From Paenibacillus tyrphae (lineage in GTDB: Bacteria; Bacillota; Bacilli; Paenibacillales; NBRC-103111): a stretch of DNA of 64,000 bases. Under the pieces are notes generated by a model that had not been told where the DNA came from, made no database searches, and saw nothing but the letters and a program-made list of their open reading frames with translations. Position 1 is the stretch's first letter, and each line of letters starts with the position of its first letter. Of the stretch, positions 19,287-27,557 are shown piece after piece. The DNA lies in the NCBI RefSeq assembly GCF_024158745.1, contig NZ_JAMZAW010000001.1, positions 310,001 to 374,000 on the forward strand, in the 5' to 3' direction. A program made the position numbers and the translations under genes.

Positions 19287-21592
19287 ATCCGAATATCCAT
19301 TCCCTTATACGGTTTTTGCGAGTATGTGTTCGGCAGGCGACCGGCTCCGGGATGGTTAAGAGTCTCGGCAAAAGCCGAAACGGCTTCATTGCCCTCCTGA
19401 ACGGCTTTCGTCGGATACGGGCTGTATTTCATCGATATAAATTGATAGCCGATGGACGCAAGTCCGGCCGCAATCTCCTCTTTGTGCGCTTCCAGCAGCT
19501 CCTGCGTAAAGGGCGAATCGTTATGAACATGCAGGCTGACAATGCCGTTTACGACCTGCACGTCAACCATGGTATCTCCAAGCATTTTCATGCGCAGATC
19601 GAACACAAGCCGACAGTTGCTGGCGTCCAGGCTGCCGTTTTTGCCTTTACGCGATTGAATATGAACCGCAGCCGTCTGTTCGCCGCCGGCATGCATGATC
19701 GGCACAAACAGCGTGAGATGGGAAAGCATCGCATTCCGGTCGGCGCTCAACATGAGCTGCTGTCCGGTAATTTGCTGCACCGCCTGCTGGGCCGCGTCCT
19801 TCAAGCCTTGCGGAGCATCGGAAGCCTGCGACAGCTGCATCAGCAGGCTTTTGAGCGTATCTGCCGATTTGGCAAAGTCGGCTTGCGCACCGACTGATGC
19901 GTGAGACAATCCCGACTGCGGAGCATCCGGCATGGTCCGCTCCAGCAGCTTCATCGCCTGATGCTCATGTTCGATGCCAAGCGTTTTCATAAGGCGCCCG
20001 ATCAAGTTGCCGCCCTCTTGCGGCGCTTGTACCGGCTGCGCCGCCGCTTGCGCTCCCGCGCCTGCGCTCGCCCCCGGCTGCGCCGCTGCTTGCGCTCCTG
20101 CGCCTGCGCCCGCTCCCGGCTGCGCCGCTGCTGGCGCTCCCGCGCCTGCGCCCGCTCCCGGCTGCGCCGCCGCTTGCGCTCCCGGGCCTGCGCTCGCTCC
20201 CGGCTGCGCCGCTGCCTGCGCTCCCGCGCCTGCGCCCGCCCCCGGCTGCGCCGCCGCTTGCGCTCCCGCGCCTGCGCCCGCTCCCGGCTGCGCCGCTGCC
20301 TGCGCTCCCGCGCCTGCGCCCGCTCCCGGCTGCGCCGCTGCTTGCGCTCCCGCGCCTGCGCTCGCCCCCGGCTGCGCCGCTGCCTGCGCTCCCGCGCCTG
20401 CGCCCGCTCCCGGCTGCGCCGCTGCTTGCGCTCCCGCGCCTGCGCCCACTCCCGGCTGCGCGGCCGCTTGCGCTCCCGCGCCTGCGCTCGCTCCCGGCTG
20501 CGCCGCTGCTTGCGCTCCCGCGCCTGCGCTCGCCCCCGGCTGCGCCGCTGCTTGCGCTCCCGCGCCTGCGCTCGCTCCCGGCTGCGCCGCCGCTTGCGCT
20601 CCCGCGCCTGCGCTCGCTCCCGGCTGCCCTGCTGCCGCTCCCGCGCCTGCGCTCGCCCCCGGCTGCGCCGCCGCTTGCGCTCCCGCGCCTGCGCCCGCTC
20701 CCGGCTGCGCCACTGCTTGCGCTGCGCCTGCGCCCGCCCCCGGCTGCGCCGCCGCTTGCGCTCCCGCGCCTGCGCTCGCTCCCGGCTGCGCCGCTGCCTG
20801 CGCTCCCGCGCTTGCGCCCGCTCCCGGCTGCGCCCCGGCTTGCGCCCCTGCGCCTGCGCTCGCTCCCGGCTGCGCCCCGGCTGGCGTCCCCTCTCCACCG
20901 TTGGGTTTCGCCCCGATCAACAAAGTCGCCGTATCGCGAAGCTGTTGAACAAGCTGCCGCACGTTTTGCAGCAGCTCACGGCTTTGCGGCGACAGCGAAG
21001 CGTTGCCATCCAGCTCGCGTCCTGCAAGCTGTCCGAGCTGATCCAAAACCTCATGAAACGGCGGCCCCTGCACCGCCTGCCGCACCGAAGCGACCGTCTC
21101 CGGAGTTAGCGGCAGTCCTTTTTGAAACGCGATAACAGCCGAAGAAAGCCATGCTTCTTGCGGCATATTCGGAGGCATTTGAGCCTGCAGCTTCGCAAAC
21201 GCCTGCACATTCTCCTTCGTCAACGTTACTCCGGCCTGATGCAAAAGCTGCACCAACTGCCGGTTTGCCGGAGAATCAGGGAGTCCCATCGTTTTCACGA
21301 TATCCGCGAGAGATCCGTCCGATATTTGCACGCTCGACTGCAGCGGCTTAAGGACCACCTGTCCGCCCGACGATTCCGGCTGCACTTGAAGCATTGTCAC
21401 TTCCCCCGGCTTCAGCGGCGCTTCGAGCTGTGCTCGTACCTGCACCCCGCCGATGTTGACCACAGCATCTTGCTCCGGTCCAACCTGAAGCACCATGCCC
21501 TTCACCACTTGCCCGACCTTCAGCTCCAAAGCTTTCGGCTCCGCCGCCTGTGCGTCGCCCGCCAATCCCCGGATCAATCCGCTGATATTCAT
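19283..21592 (-). CDS. FliK-like protein with a large Gly/Ala/Pro/Gln repeat
   Basis: 769 residues from the ATG at 21592, eight bases after GGAG. Three parts are visible. Residues 1-240 form a normal-composition N-terminal region (LKVGQVVKGMVLQVGPEQDA; PGEVTMLQVQPE). Residues about 240-517 are some 20 tandem copies of a 14-residue unit near AQPGASAGAGAQAA. The C-terminal domain (about 560-769) resembles the hook-length-control C domain, with LFVPIMHAGGEQTAAVHIQS, RLVFDLRMKMLGDTMVDVQV and HNDSPFTQELLEAHKEEIA. B. subtilis YlqG is the positional counterpart. It overlaps the FlhB-like gene by 4 bp. A ruler-like or secreted role is possible by analogy with FliK, not shown. Confidence 0.85.
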   Translation of the reverse strand: MNISGLIRGLAGDAQAAEPKALELKVGQVVKGMVLQVGPEQDAVVNIGGVQVRAQLEAPLKPGEVTMLQVQPESSGGQVVLKPLQSSVQISDGSLADIVKTMGLPDSPANRQLVQLLHQAGVTLTKENVQAFAKLQAQMPPNMPQEAWLSSAVIAFQKGLPLTPETVASVRQAVQGPPFHEVLDQLGQLAGRELDGNASLSPQSRELLQNVRQLVQQLRDTATLLIGAKPNGGEGTPAGAQPGASAGAGAQAGAQPGAGASAGAQAAAQPGASAGAGAQAAAQPGAGAGAAQAVAQPGAGAGAGAQAAAQPGASAGAGAAAGQPGASAGAGAQAAAQPGASAGAGAQAAAQPGASAGAGAQAAAQPGASAGAGAQAAAQPGVGAGAGAQAAAQPGAGAGAGAQAAAQPGASAGAGAQAAAQPGAGAGAGAQAAAQPGAGAGAGAQAAAQPGAGAGAGAQAAAQPGASAGPGAQAAAQPGAGAGAGAPAAAQPGAGAGAGAQAAAQPGASAGAGAQAAAQPVQAPQEGGNLIGRLMKTLGIEHEHQAMKLLERTMPDAPQSGLSHASVGAQADFAKSADTLKSLLMQLSQASDAPQGLKDAAQQAVQQITGQQLMLSADRNAMLSHLTLFVPIMHAGGEQTAAVHIQSRKGKNGSLDASNCRLVFDLRMKMLGDTMVDVQVVNGIVSLHVHNDSPFTQELLEAHKEEIAAGLASIGYQFISMKYSPYPTKAVQEGNEAVSAFAETLNHPGAGRLPNTYSQKPYKGMDIRI
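20042..20875 (-). repeat. Twenty tandem copies of a 42-bp in-frame repeat
   Basis: About 20 head-to-tail units of 42 bp (two are 39 bp) encode 14-residue units alternating AQPGASAGAGAQAA and AQPGAGAGAGAQAA. The unit is very GC-rich and lacks stop codons in several frames, so long open frames also appear on the plus strand; these are repeat artefacts. Single-residue variants (Val for Ala, Pro for Ala or Gln, Ala/Gly deletions) show that units have diverged as well as been copied. Confidence 0.97.
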
Positions 21593-21726
21593 CGCTGCCG
21601 CTCCTTCCATCTATACAAATAAAGCCGGCCTGGGCACCGCTTGAACGTCTCCCTGCCGGCTGCATTTCCGGTTCATTATATATATCGGCTGACCGCCGGG
21701 CTTTTTTCAGCGCGGACTTGCAGCGA

Positions 21727-22335
21727 CTAGAACAGCACCTGCTGTTCGTAAACGATGTTTCTTAGAAACGTTTTGCGATGCATTGGCGACGGGCCATATT
21801 CCGCCAGACGCTCCCGATGCATTTTTGTCGCATATCCTTTATGTATCGCAATGCCGTACTCCGGAAATTTCATATCCCATTGCAGGCACATGCGGTCCCG
21901 TGTCACCTTCGCAATAATGGAAGCGGCTGCGATCGACTGGCTTAAAGCATCACCGTGTATAACGGCAAGCTGCTCCACGTCCACATCGACTTTCTCGGCA
22001 TCGACAAGCAGCGAATCGGGAATGGGGTCCAGTTGTTCGACCGCACGTTTCATTGCGAGCCGTGCTGCCTGCTTAATATTGATCCGTTCGATCGTGTCGA
22101 CGTCCGCCATCCCGATTCCGATGGATAGCGCCTCCTGCTGGATCAAATCATACAACGCTTCCCGCTTTTTCTCGCTTAACTTTTTCGAATCGTCGACGCC
22201 TTCGAGCACAAGGCCTTTTGGCAAAATAATCGCCGCAGCCACCACATCACCGAATAAGCAGCCCCGTCCGACCTCGTCAACTCCGGCCACGAGCGTCCTT
22301 CCTCGACCCCAGAGCTCTTGTTCGTATTCCAGCAT
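21727..22335 (-). CDS. rnhB: Ribonuclease HII
   Basis: About 202 residues from the ATG at 22335; the frame stays open to 22434 with other Met codons at 22377, so the start is uncertain. RNase HII cuts the RNA strand of RNA-DNA hybrids and single embedded ribonucleotides. The catalytic signature is VAGVDEVGRG, followed by CLFGDVVAAAIILP where many relatives have PLAGPV. Other family parts are DSKKLSEKKREALYDLI, HGDALSQSIAAASIIAKVTRD and the C-terminal GPSPMHRKTF. In B. subtilis rnhB lies next to rbgA; here a 10-kb block separates them. Confidence 0.95.
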   Translation of the reverse strand: MLEYEQELWGRGRTLVAGVDEVGRGCLFGDVVAAAIILPKGLVLEGVDDSKKLSEKKREALYDLIQQEALSIGIGMADVDTIERINIKQAARLAMKRAVEQLDPIPDSLLVDAEKVDVDVEQLAVIHGDALSQSIAAASIIAKVTRDRMCLQWDMKFPEYGIAIHKGYATKMHRERLAEYGPSPMHRKTFLRNIVYEQQVLF

Positions 22336-22426
22336 TTCCTCACCCGCATTTCCTGCACCAAAATTCGACCTTGTCATTCGCCATGATGTTCCATTATACC
22401 GCAGGATTCGGGACCTGCCTATCCCC

Positions 22427-22915
22427 TTACGCATAAAACCGCGAATTCAAGCTTTTTCTCGTTTCGTCCAATAAATGTAAAATTACTTTTTTTCCTTCTG
22501 CCGTCAACGTATAGTACTCTGCGGAACGACCCAGATCCACGAACAAACGGTCGTTATTTTGCGCAAGCCAAAAGTACAGCAGATGCTCTCTGCCATCCTT
22601 CAAGCTCAAAGCGATCGACATGTCGGGGGGCCGAATGTCCAGCTTGGCCGTCTCCGCAGTCGCTTCCTGTATCGCTTCGAGAAACTGTCCGATCGCATCC
22701 CGGGAAACGATCGAACCTGTATTGCCCGACGAATCGGTAATGAGCAGGCTTGTAATATCTTCCGCCCGAAGTTGCTGCGGCTGGCCCCAAGTCCGTTTTC
22801 CGGCGGCAAAATCTATTCCCGCCTCGTAATTGCAAGCACTGAGCAATCCGATGCCGAACAAAGCGGTGACAACGGCCACCCGCATCCGTACTTTCCATCC
22901 GTGCATTCCGTTCAT
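22427..22915 (-). CDS. Predicted lipoprotein of unknown function
   Basis: 162 residues from the ATG at 22915 (GGGAG upstream). A signal peptide with positive MNGMHGWKVRMR, a hydrophobic stretch VAVVTALFGIGLL and the lipobox SAC indicates a lipoprotein anchored outside the membrane at Cys about 27. The mature part, about 135 residues, has no motif I recognise: SLLITDSSGNTGSIVSRDAIGQFLEAI and a short beta-like HLLYFWLAQNNDRLFVDLG. The pattern resembles small extracytoplasmic proteins of sporulating Bacilli, but no function is claimed. It is the first gene of the accessory block beside rnhB. Confidence 0.8.
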   Translation of the reverse strand: MNGMHGWKVRMRVAVVTALFGIGLLSACNYEAGIDFAAGKRTWGQPQQLRAEDITSLLITDSSGNTGSIVSRDAIGQFLEAIQEATAETAKLDIRPPDMSIALSLKDGREHLLYFWLAQNNDRLFVDLGRSAEYYTLTAEGKKVILHLLDETRKSLNSRFYA

Positions 22916-23025
22916 TTTCTCCCGCCTTTCAGCAGCTGTAACTATAAATACAGGACGTCGCGCACAGCCGTTTTGTTTCTTCTTTCCAACCAAAAATTTT
23001 CAGGGCCTGTCCATTACGGCCGCCT

Positions 23026-23072
23026 CAAAAAAAACAAAAAGGACCCGATTATGGAAAACCATAATCAAGTCC
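23026..23072 (-). terminator. Terminator after the polysaccharide deacetylase gene
   Basis: A 14-bp stem (23041-23054 with 23059-23072, two wobbles) and 4-base loop, followed on the minus strand by TTTTTGTTTTTTTT. It lies about 100 bp past the deacetylase stop. Confidence 0.93.
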
Positions 23073-23173
23073 ATGAACGCTATTGCCGAACTCGGCTGCA
23101 AGAGAGGAGAACGGAGCGCATTTATATAAATACATATTTTTGAATAAATATTCATTATTGGATATGAAAACTC

Positions 23174-23821
23174 CTATACTTGCAAAATCATCGCTTCATT
23201 ATAACTGCGCATCATTTGGGACACAGTTACCAATTTGTAGTTATTCCCAATCAAATGCGGAAGCAGCATTTCGATGGCCTGCACCGTCTGGCTGCGGTCC
23301 TCGTCCGGATCGTCTCCGCTGCCGTCGTGAAATAAAATAATATCGCCCGTTTGCAGCGTTTCCAGCACCCGCTCCACAATCGTGTCGGCGCCTGGGAGAC
23401 TCCAGTCCTTCGTGTTTTGATGATCCGGCCATATCACCGTATGGAGCCCGAGCCGATCGGCCGCCTCGACGGTATGCTTATTGAATTCGCCAAAAGGGGG
23501 GCGAAACAAGGCAGGCTCGATTCCTGTAATTTCTCGAATAATTCCGTTCGTCGTTTCCAGCTCGTTATAAACATCCTGTCTTTCGCATTCGGGCAAAGCA
23601 GGGTGGCTGTACGTATGGTTTCCTATTTCGTGCCCTTCTTCAACAATACGGCAAAGGAGGTCCGGGTACTGCTTGGCATAGGAGCCAATAACGAAAAAAG
23701 TGGCATAAGCGTGGTGCTTCTTAAACAAATCCAGAATTTGCGGAGTATAGACCGGATTCGGACCGTCGTCGAACGTGAGCGCGAGTTGTCGTTCCCGCGA
23801 AGGCAATTGATAGATGATCAT
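23174..23821 (-). CDS. NodB-type polysaccharide deacetylase (carbohydrate esterase 4)
   Basis: 215 residues from the ATG at 23821, seven bases after GGGAG. The catalytic motifs are in order: TFDDGPN (catalytic base and metal Asp), HTYSH (metal His pair), RPPFGEFN, WPDHQNTKDW and ILFHDGS. No signal peptide is visible, so the protein may be cytoplasmic or use an unusual route; many relatives are secreted and act on peptidoglycan or chitin. Removal of N-acetyl groups from an amino-sugar polymer is the expected reaction. The gene is flanked by terminators on both sides, so it appears to be its own unit. Confidence 0.92.
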   Translation of the reverse strand: MIIYQLPSRERQLALTFDDGPNPVYTPQILDLFKKHHAYATFFVIGSYAKQYPDLLCRIVEEGHEIGNHTYSHPALPECERQDVYNELETTNGIIREITGIEPALFRPPFGEFNKHTVEAADRLGLHTVIWPDHQNTKDWSLPGADTIVERVLETLQTGDIILFHDGSGDDPDEDRSQTVQAIEMLLPHLIGNNYKLVTVSQMMRSYNEAMILQV

Positions 23822-23843
23822 CGTAACTCTCCCTTCCAAGAGG

Positions 23844-23876
23844 AAAATAAAAAGGAGAGGCGTTCGCTTCCTCTCC
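23844..23876 (-). terminator. Terminator after the FAD/NAD(P)-binding gene
   Basis: Stem GGAGAGG / CCTCTCC with a 9-base loop is followed on the minus strand by TTTTTATTTT. It lies 32 bp past the stop. Confidence 0.85.
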
Positions 23877-23907
23877 GAAAGCACGAGGTCCTCGGGTCGG
23901 ATCGTCG

Positions 23908-25239
23908 CTAACCCTTCGATGCCATCGCCGTCTCGGATAATCGTTCGTACAAGACGTTGCCTAATTCCTCCGCCACCCGGTACACGGCCAGTATACTTTC
24001 CACGTGGGTTTCAAGAGCATCCTGGTTCAATAAAGGGCCGATGACAAAGCCGTTGTCCGCTCCCTCAAGCTCGTAAGAATTCGGCCGCAATTGGAAGCCC
24101 CGCAAGGAAGCGTTCATTTTAAAATGATTTTCGCGCGCCCGCAAATTGCTAATCAACGGGGAATCCGTCCGGTTCACGCGTCCCGCTCCGGTGCAGTTCA
24201 CCACGATATCCGCCGTCAGCTCGATTCTCCCCTCCAGTCCATCCGCTTCGATATACAACCGCCCGTCTGCCTTGCTGTCAAAATGGACAATTTTTGCTTG
24301 CGTGGCGGTGACAAGCCCTTCCGCTACAAAGCGGGCAGCGATCTCGATGTACTCGCGCGCCGACGGACGCTGGCCGCCTGACGTCAGAGCTTCGTTCTCT
24401 TCGCCTTCGAAGACGCCGCCCGGCAAATACCCGCTTGAGGAAACGACATTGATGCTGCGCACGGCAGAGAGCAGCTCCGCACGGTTCGACAAAAAATAGA
24501 TCACCTCAATCGCCGAAGCGTTCGAGCCTGCGACCAAGATGTCCAGCTTCCGGCCGAACACTTTGGCGCGCTTCGCAACCGTCTGTTCCAGACCGGCATA
24601 GGCATCCTCGTACAAATCGTGGATGTACCCCTCGTCCACGCTCAATCCGCAGCTATTGCTGCGCGGAATGCATCCCGTTGCCAGCACGAACGCCCGGCTT
24701 TGAAAGCTTGAATCGTCAGCCAGCCGGATTTTAAAGCCGGATGCCTCCGGCTCGACATCCGTTACCTCTCCTGTAACGAACCCAACCTTGGCCAAATTTC
24801 GCTCTTCCGCCAGTTGCACCGTTTGGCGAAGCAAGTGCTCGATGTAGAAGCCGAACAGCTTCCGGGGCACATAAAGCTCGTCTACCTGCCCGCTTTCGAG
24901 CTGCACCTTGTATCGAAATATCCAAGCCTGCAGCAATCGATCTTCATGATGGACGCCTTCATGGACCAGCTCCTTATAATGCAGCGACAGCCAGTCCCGA
25001 AACGGTTTCGGCGTCGATTGGGCAGCCGGTTCAATCAGCAAAAATCCGGATGGGCTTTGTTTCCCGTAAGGAATCCCGCGTCCGAATTCGCCGAAACGGT
25101 CAATCACGACGATTTCAATCGGCTTTTCTCCCGCTTCTTTGCCCGTTTCCAGCAATCGGTTCAATACATGAATGACCACCCGGCTTCCCGACAAGCCTCC
25201 GCCGGCGACAACCAAATCGGCATGATTAAGGTTCATCAT
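23908..25239 (-). CDS. FAD/NAD(P)-binding oxidoreductase of the PF13454 type
   Basis: 443 residues from the ATG at 25239; the open frame to 25344 overlaps the GNAT gene and looks unconserved. The N terminus NHADLVVAGGGLSGSRVVIH is a Rossmann dinucleotide site. Further segments are EIVVIDRFGEFGRGIPYG, SGFLLIEPAAQSTPKPF and FVLATGCIPRS, as in FAD-NAD(P)-binding proteins related to E. coli YdhS. ADIVVNCTGAGRVN near residue 350 is a second typical strand. The substrate is unknown. It follows the GNAT gene by 22 bp and is probably co-transcribed with it. Confidence 0.8.
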   Translation of the reverse strand: MMNLNHADLVVAGGGLSGSRVVIHVLNRLLETGKEAGEKPIEIVVIDRFGEFGRGIPYGKQSPSGFLLIEPAAQSTPKPFRDWLSLHYKELVHEGVHHEDRLLQAWIFRYKVQLESGQVDELYVPRKLFGFYIEHLLRQTVQLAEERNLAKVGFVTGEVTDVEPEASGFKIRLADDSSFQSRAFVLATGCIPRSNSCGLSVDEGYIHDLYEDAYAGLEQTVAKRAKVFGRKLDILVAGSNASAIEVIYFLSNRAELLSAVRSINVVSSSGYLPGGVFEGEENEALTSGGQRPSAREYIEIAARFVAEGLVTATQAKIVHFDSKADGRLYIEADGLEGRIELTADIVVNCTGAGRVNRTDSPLISNLRARENHFKMNASLRGFQLRPNSYELEGADNGFVIGPLLNQDALETHVESILAVYRVAEELGNVLYERLSETAMASKG

Positions 25240-25261
25240 CGCTTCTCGCCCACTCCTTTTT

Positions 25262-25753
25262 CTAACTATCTTTTCCACGCAATCTGTCGATATAAATCCC
25301 CGGATTCGACCCTTCGATATCGATAGCGCCCACAACCCGCGCATAGAATGGAGCCGCCTCCTTGGGACCGCCTATAATGGCATAGGCGTAGCCCATATCC
25401 GCCATCGCATGCAAGCAATGCAGCAGCAGCGCTTTGCCTACCTGTCCGCCCCGATAAGCCTCGCCCACTCCGATCGGACCGAAAAAATTCCGGTATGTCG
25501 CCTCGTAGCAAGCAAACCCGATAATTTCGCCGTCCCGGGTGGCGATAAAGCTGCTGACCGGAGAATTGGAAAACGTGACGTCGCACTCGCTCATCCAGCC
25601 TTTGCTAAAATTGGTTTGTACCCATTCCAGCACCTGATTTTTTTCATAAGCTCTCGGACGGCGCACCAGGATGCCCTTCTCGCGCAGCACATTAATATAG
25701 TCCTCCAACGGAGGCAGTTCATAAAGTTTCACTAATCTGTCCAGCATTTCCAC
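25262..25753 (-). CDS. GNAT-family N-acetyltransferase
   Basis: 163 residues starting at a GTG seven bases after GAGGTGA. The acetyl-CoA binding motif A of the fold reads IGVGEAYRGGQVGKALLLHCL (about residues 95-115), preceded by the beta strands SSFIATRDGEIIGFACYEAT. The C-terminal strand is IDIEGSNPGIYID. The substrate is not evident. The gene lies 31 bp after the MATE exporter and 22 bp before the oxidoreductase, so the three may form an operon from the promoter at 27400. Acetylation plus export could point to detoxification, but this is only context. Confidence 0.85.
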   Translation of the reverse strand: MEMLDRLVKLYELPPLEDYINVLREKGILVRRPRAYEKNQVLEWVQTNFSKGWMSECDVTFSNSPVSSFIATRDGEIIGFACYEATYRNFFGPIGVGEAYRGGQVGKALLLHCLHAMADMGYAYAIIGGPKEAAPFYARVVGAIDIEGSNPGIYIDRLRGKDS

Positions 25754-25783
25754 GATCGCTTCACCTCAAAATAATTTTCAATA

Positions 25784-27187
25784 TTACATCGCCGAATACG
25801 TCTGCTCGCGCGTCTTAACCGTGACAAGGTTCCGAACCCATTTGCCTTGCCGGATGCGGTAAAGCGTCATGCATGCCTTCACAAGATCTTCCATGATGAC
25901 CAGAATAAAAATTTGCGGCAAGCTCCACTTCAAGACGAATGCGCCCACTAAAGCAAGCGGAATGCCTATCAGCCATTGTCCGGTAAAATCAATCACCAGT
26001 CCCGCCTGCAAGTCTCCTCCGCTGCGCAGCACCCCGCTAATCCCGACGGCATTGATCGTTTTCAGCCAAAACGTGAGCGCCATGATCATATACACTTGGA
26101 ACGCCGTATCGATTAACGAGTCGTCGATCGCCCCGTACAACCCGATGATCGGACGATAAAACAACAACAGCAGCGATCCCAGCGCCAACGACAGCAAAAG
26201 ACTGATCATGAGCATCCCTTTAGCTTGTTCAATTACCGCATTAAAGCGTTGTTGTCCAAGAGTATGTCCCAGGAGCACGGCCGTCGCCGTTGCGCATCCT
26301 TGCTCAAAAGCGGCACTGAAAGAATCGACGGTCGCCATCATCGACATAATAGCCAACGCTTCAGTGCTGATCTTTCCGTAAATGACATGATACAAGAAGA
26401 TACCCGTAGACCAGATAAAGCCGTTGACGGTAGCCAGCACGGATATTCGGACAAACTGTATTAAACGATCTTTGGTGATATAACGGATGAAATCGTTCGG
26501 AACGAACGCCAGGGGGTGTTTTGTGAAGTAAATCATTGCGGTGAGCAGCAAGGCCTCCGCCACACTGCTGATCAGCGTAGCATAGGCAGCCCCCATGATG
26601 CCTAACTGGGGAAACCCGAACTTTCCAAAAATAAGCAGGTAGTTGAGCAGCACATTCAAAGCGACGCCTCCGATGCTGAAGTACATCGCTGTGGAAGCTT
26701 GTCCGATGGCTCGAAGACCGACGCCAAACACATTGACAATCGCTAAAAAAATGACGCTTAACGAAATGACGCCCAAAAACTTCGATGCGATATCGGCAAG
26801 ATGGCTATCGGATGTGGCCAGCCCCATAACGACCGCCGGATTGGCGGTAAAGAAGAGCAGAACCGGCAGCACGACAAGCACAAACGCCATCCCGAAGCTG
26901 AGACCCAGAATTCCTTTGACACCGGAAAGATTGTTCGCTCCCCAATATTGGGCGGCCAGAACGCCGCAACCGCTGCTGAGGCCGACTAGCAGCACGATCG
27001 GAATCATCATCGCTTTGCTGACAATACCGACCGCAGCCACTTCGGTTTGTCCCAACGTCCCGACCATAAGGACATCCGACAAATTCCGCGACGACAACAT
27101 AAGCACCTGAATAATGACAGGAATCGCCGTCGCAATAAAACTGACGAAAAATGCTTTTTCAAAGCCAAAAAGCTTTCTTGTTTTCAT
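25784..27187 (-). CDS. MATE-family multidrug/Na+ antiporter
   Basis: 467 residues from the ATG at 27187, seven bases after GGGAG; the longer frame to 27289 lacks a ribosome site. Twelve hydrophobic segments are expected and about that many can be traced, starting with FFVSFIATAIPVIIQVLML. Family signatures are DVLMVGTLGQTEVAAVGIVSK in the first half, and the repeat-related region around AIMSMMATVDSFSAAFEQGCA plus ATAVLLGHTLGQQ in the second. MATE proteins expel cationic drugs or other small molecules with H+ or Na+. The promoter carries a palindrome covering the likely start of transcription (27365-27388). Confidence 0.92.
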   Translation of the reverse strand: MKTRKLFGFEKAFFVSFIATAIPVIIQVLMLSSRNLSDVLMVGTLGQTEVAAVGIVSKAMMIPIVLLVGLSSGCGVLAAQYWGANNLSGVKGILGLSFGMAFVLVVLPVLLFFTANPAVVMGLATSDSHLADIASKFLGVISLSVIFLAIVNVFGVGLRAIGQASTAMYFSIGGVALNVLLNYLLIFGKFGFPQLGIMGAAYATLISSVAEALLLTAMIYFTKHPLAFVPNDFIRYITKDRLIQFVRISVLATVNGFIWSTGIFLYHVIYGKISTEALAIMSMMATVDSFSAAFEQGCATATAVLLGHTLGQQRFNAVIEQAKGMLMISLLLSLALGSLLLLFYRPIIGLYGAIDDSLIDTAFQVYMIMALTFWLKTINAVGISGVLRSGGDLQAGLVIDFTGQWLIGIPLALVGAFVLKWSLPQIFILVIMEDLVKACMTLYRIRQGKWVRNLVTVKTREQTYSAM

Positions 27188-27364
27188 CCCGGTTCTCCCT
27201 ATCGTATGTCTCTTCATCCTTTCGCCGACTGTGTTGCAGACCGGCGAATCTTTATCGCCGTCACTATTTCTCGTATGCTCGCCAAGCATTCACTCCTTTT
27301 TATGGTTTATTCTCCATCCCCGGTTTCCCCTAACCTCCATCAGGGAAACTTTTTCTACTAATCC

Positions 27365-27388
27365 AATAAATAGTAAACACTATTTATT
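27365..27388. promoter_or_regulatory. Operator-like palindrome in the MATE promoter
   Basis: AATAAATAGT-AAAC-ACTATTTATT is a perfect 10-bp inverted repeat with a 4-base centre. It begins right where transcription should start (about 27388) from the adjacent promoter, a position where a bound repressor would block RNA polymerase. The regulator is not encoded next to it. Confidence 0.7.
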
Positions 27389-27394
27389 AAAAGG

Positions 27395-27423
27395 ATATTA
27401 TCAAATATTTCCCATTGGATCAA
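27395..27423 (-). promoter_or_regulatory. SigA-type promoter of the MATE-GNAT-oxidoreductase genes
   Basis: Minus-strand TTGATC, 17 bases, TAATAT. The leader to the MATE start would be about 200 nt and begins inside the palindrome. Confidence 0.7.
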
Positions 27424-27494
27424 TAGGTTTTTATGGATTTAAAATGTATAATTTTTACTAAGAGAACCGTTGTTCATTGAGGGTTGAAAATTAG

Positions 27495-27523
27495 AAAAGC
27501 CTCTTGCGCCATAACGCAGAGGC
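27495..27523 (-). terminator. Terminator after the GH20 hexosaminidase gene
   Basis: Arms GCCTCTGCG and CGCAAGAGGC (one bulge) with a 6-base loop are followed by TTTTC on the minus strand, 35 bp past the stop. Confidence 0.7.
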
Positions 27524-27557
27524 GGACTCTTGAAAACCAAGCGCGCTTTTTTTTCGG

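Noticed and set aside
20002..20898. Minus-strand 298-codon frame of Arg/Glu/Gln-rich repeats
   Set aside because: Same repeat read in another frame of the same strand. The FliK-like frame has non-repeat conserved domains at both ends and overlaps its neighbour properly.
19901..21109. Long plus-strand frames opposite the FliK-like gene with Arg/Cys- or Ala/Pro/Cys-rich products
   Set aside because: They exist because the 42-bp unit lacks stop codons in other frames. There is no ribosome site and composition is purely that of the repeat.
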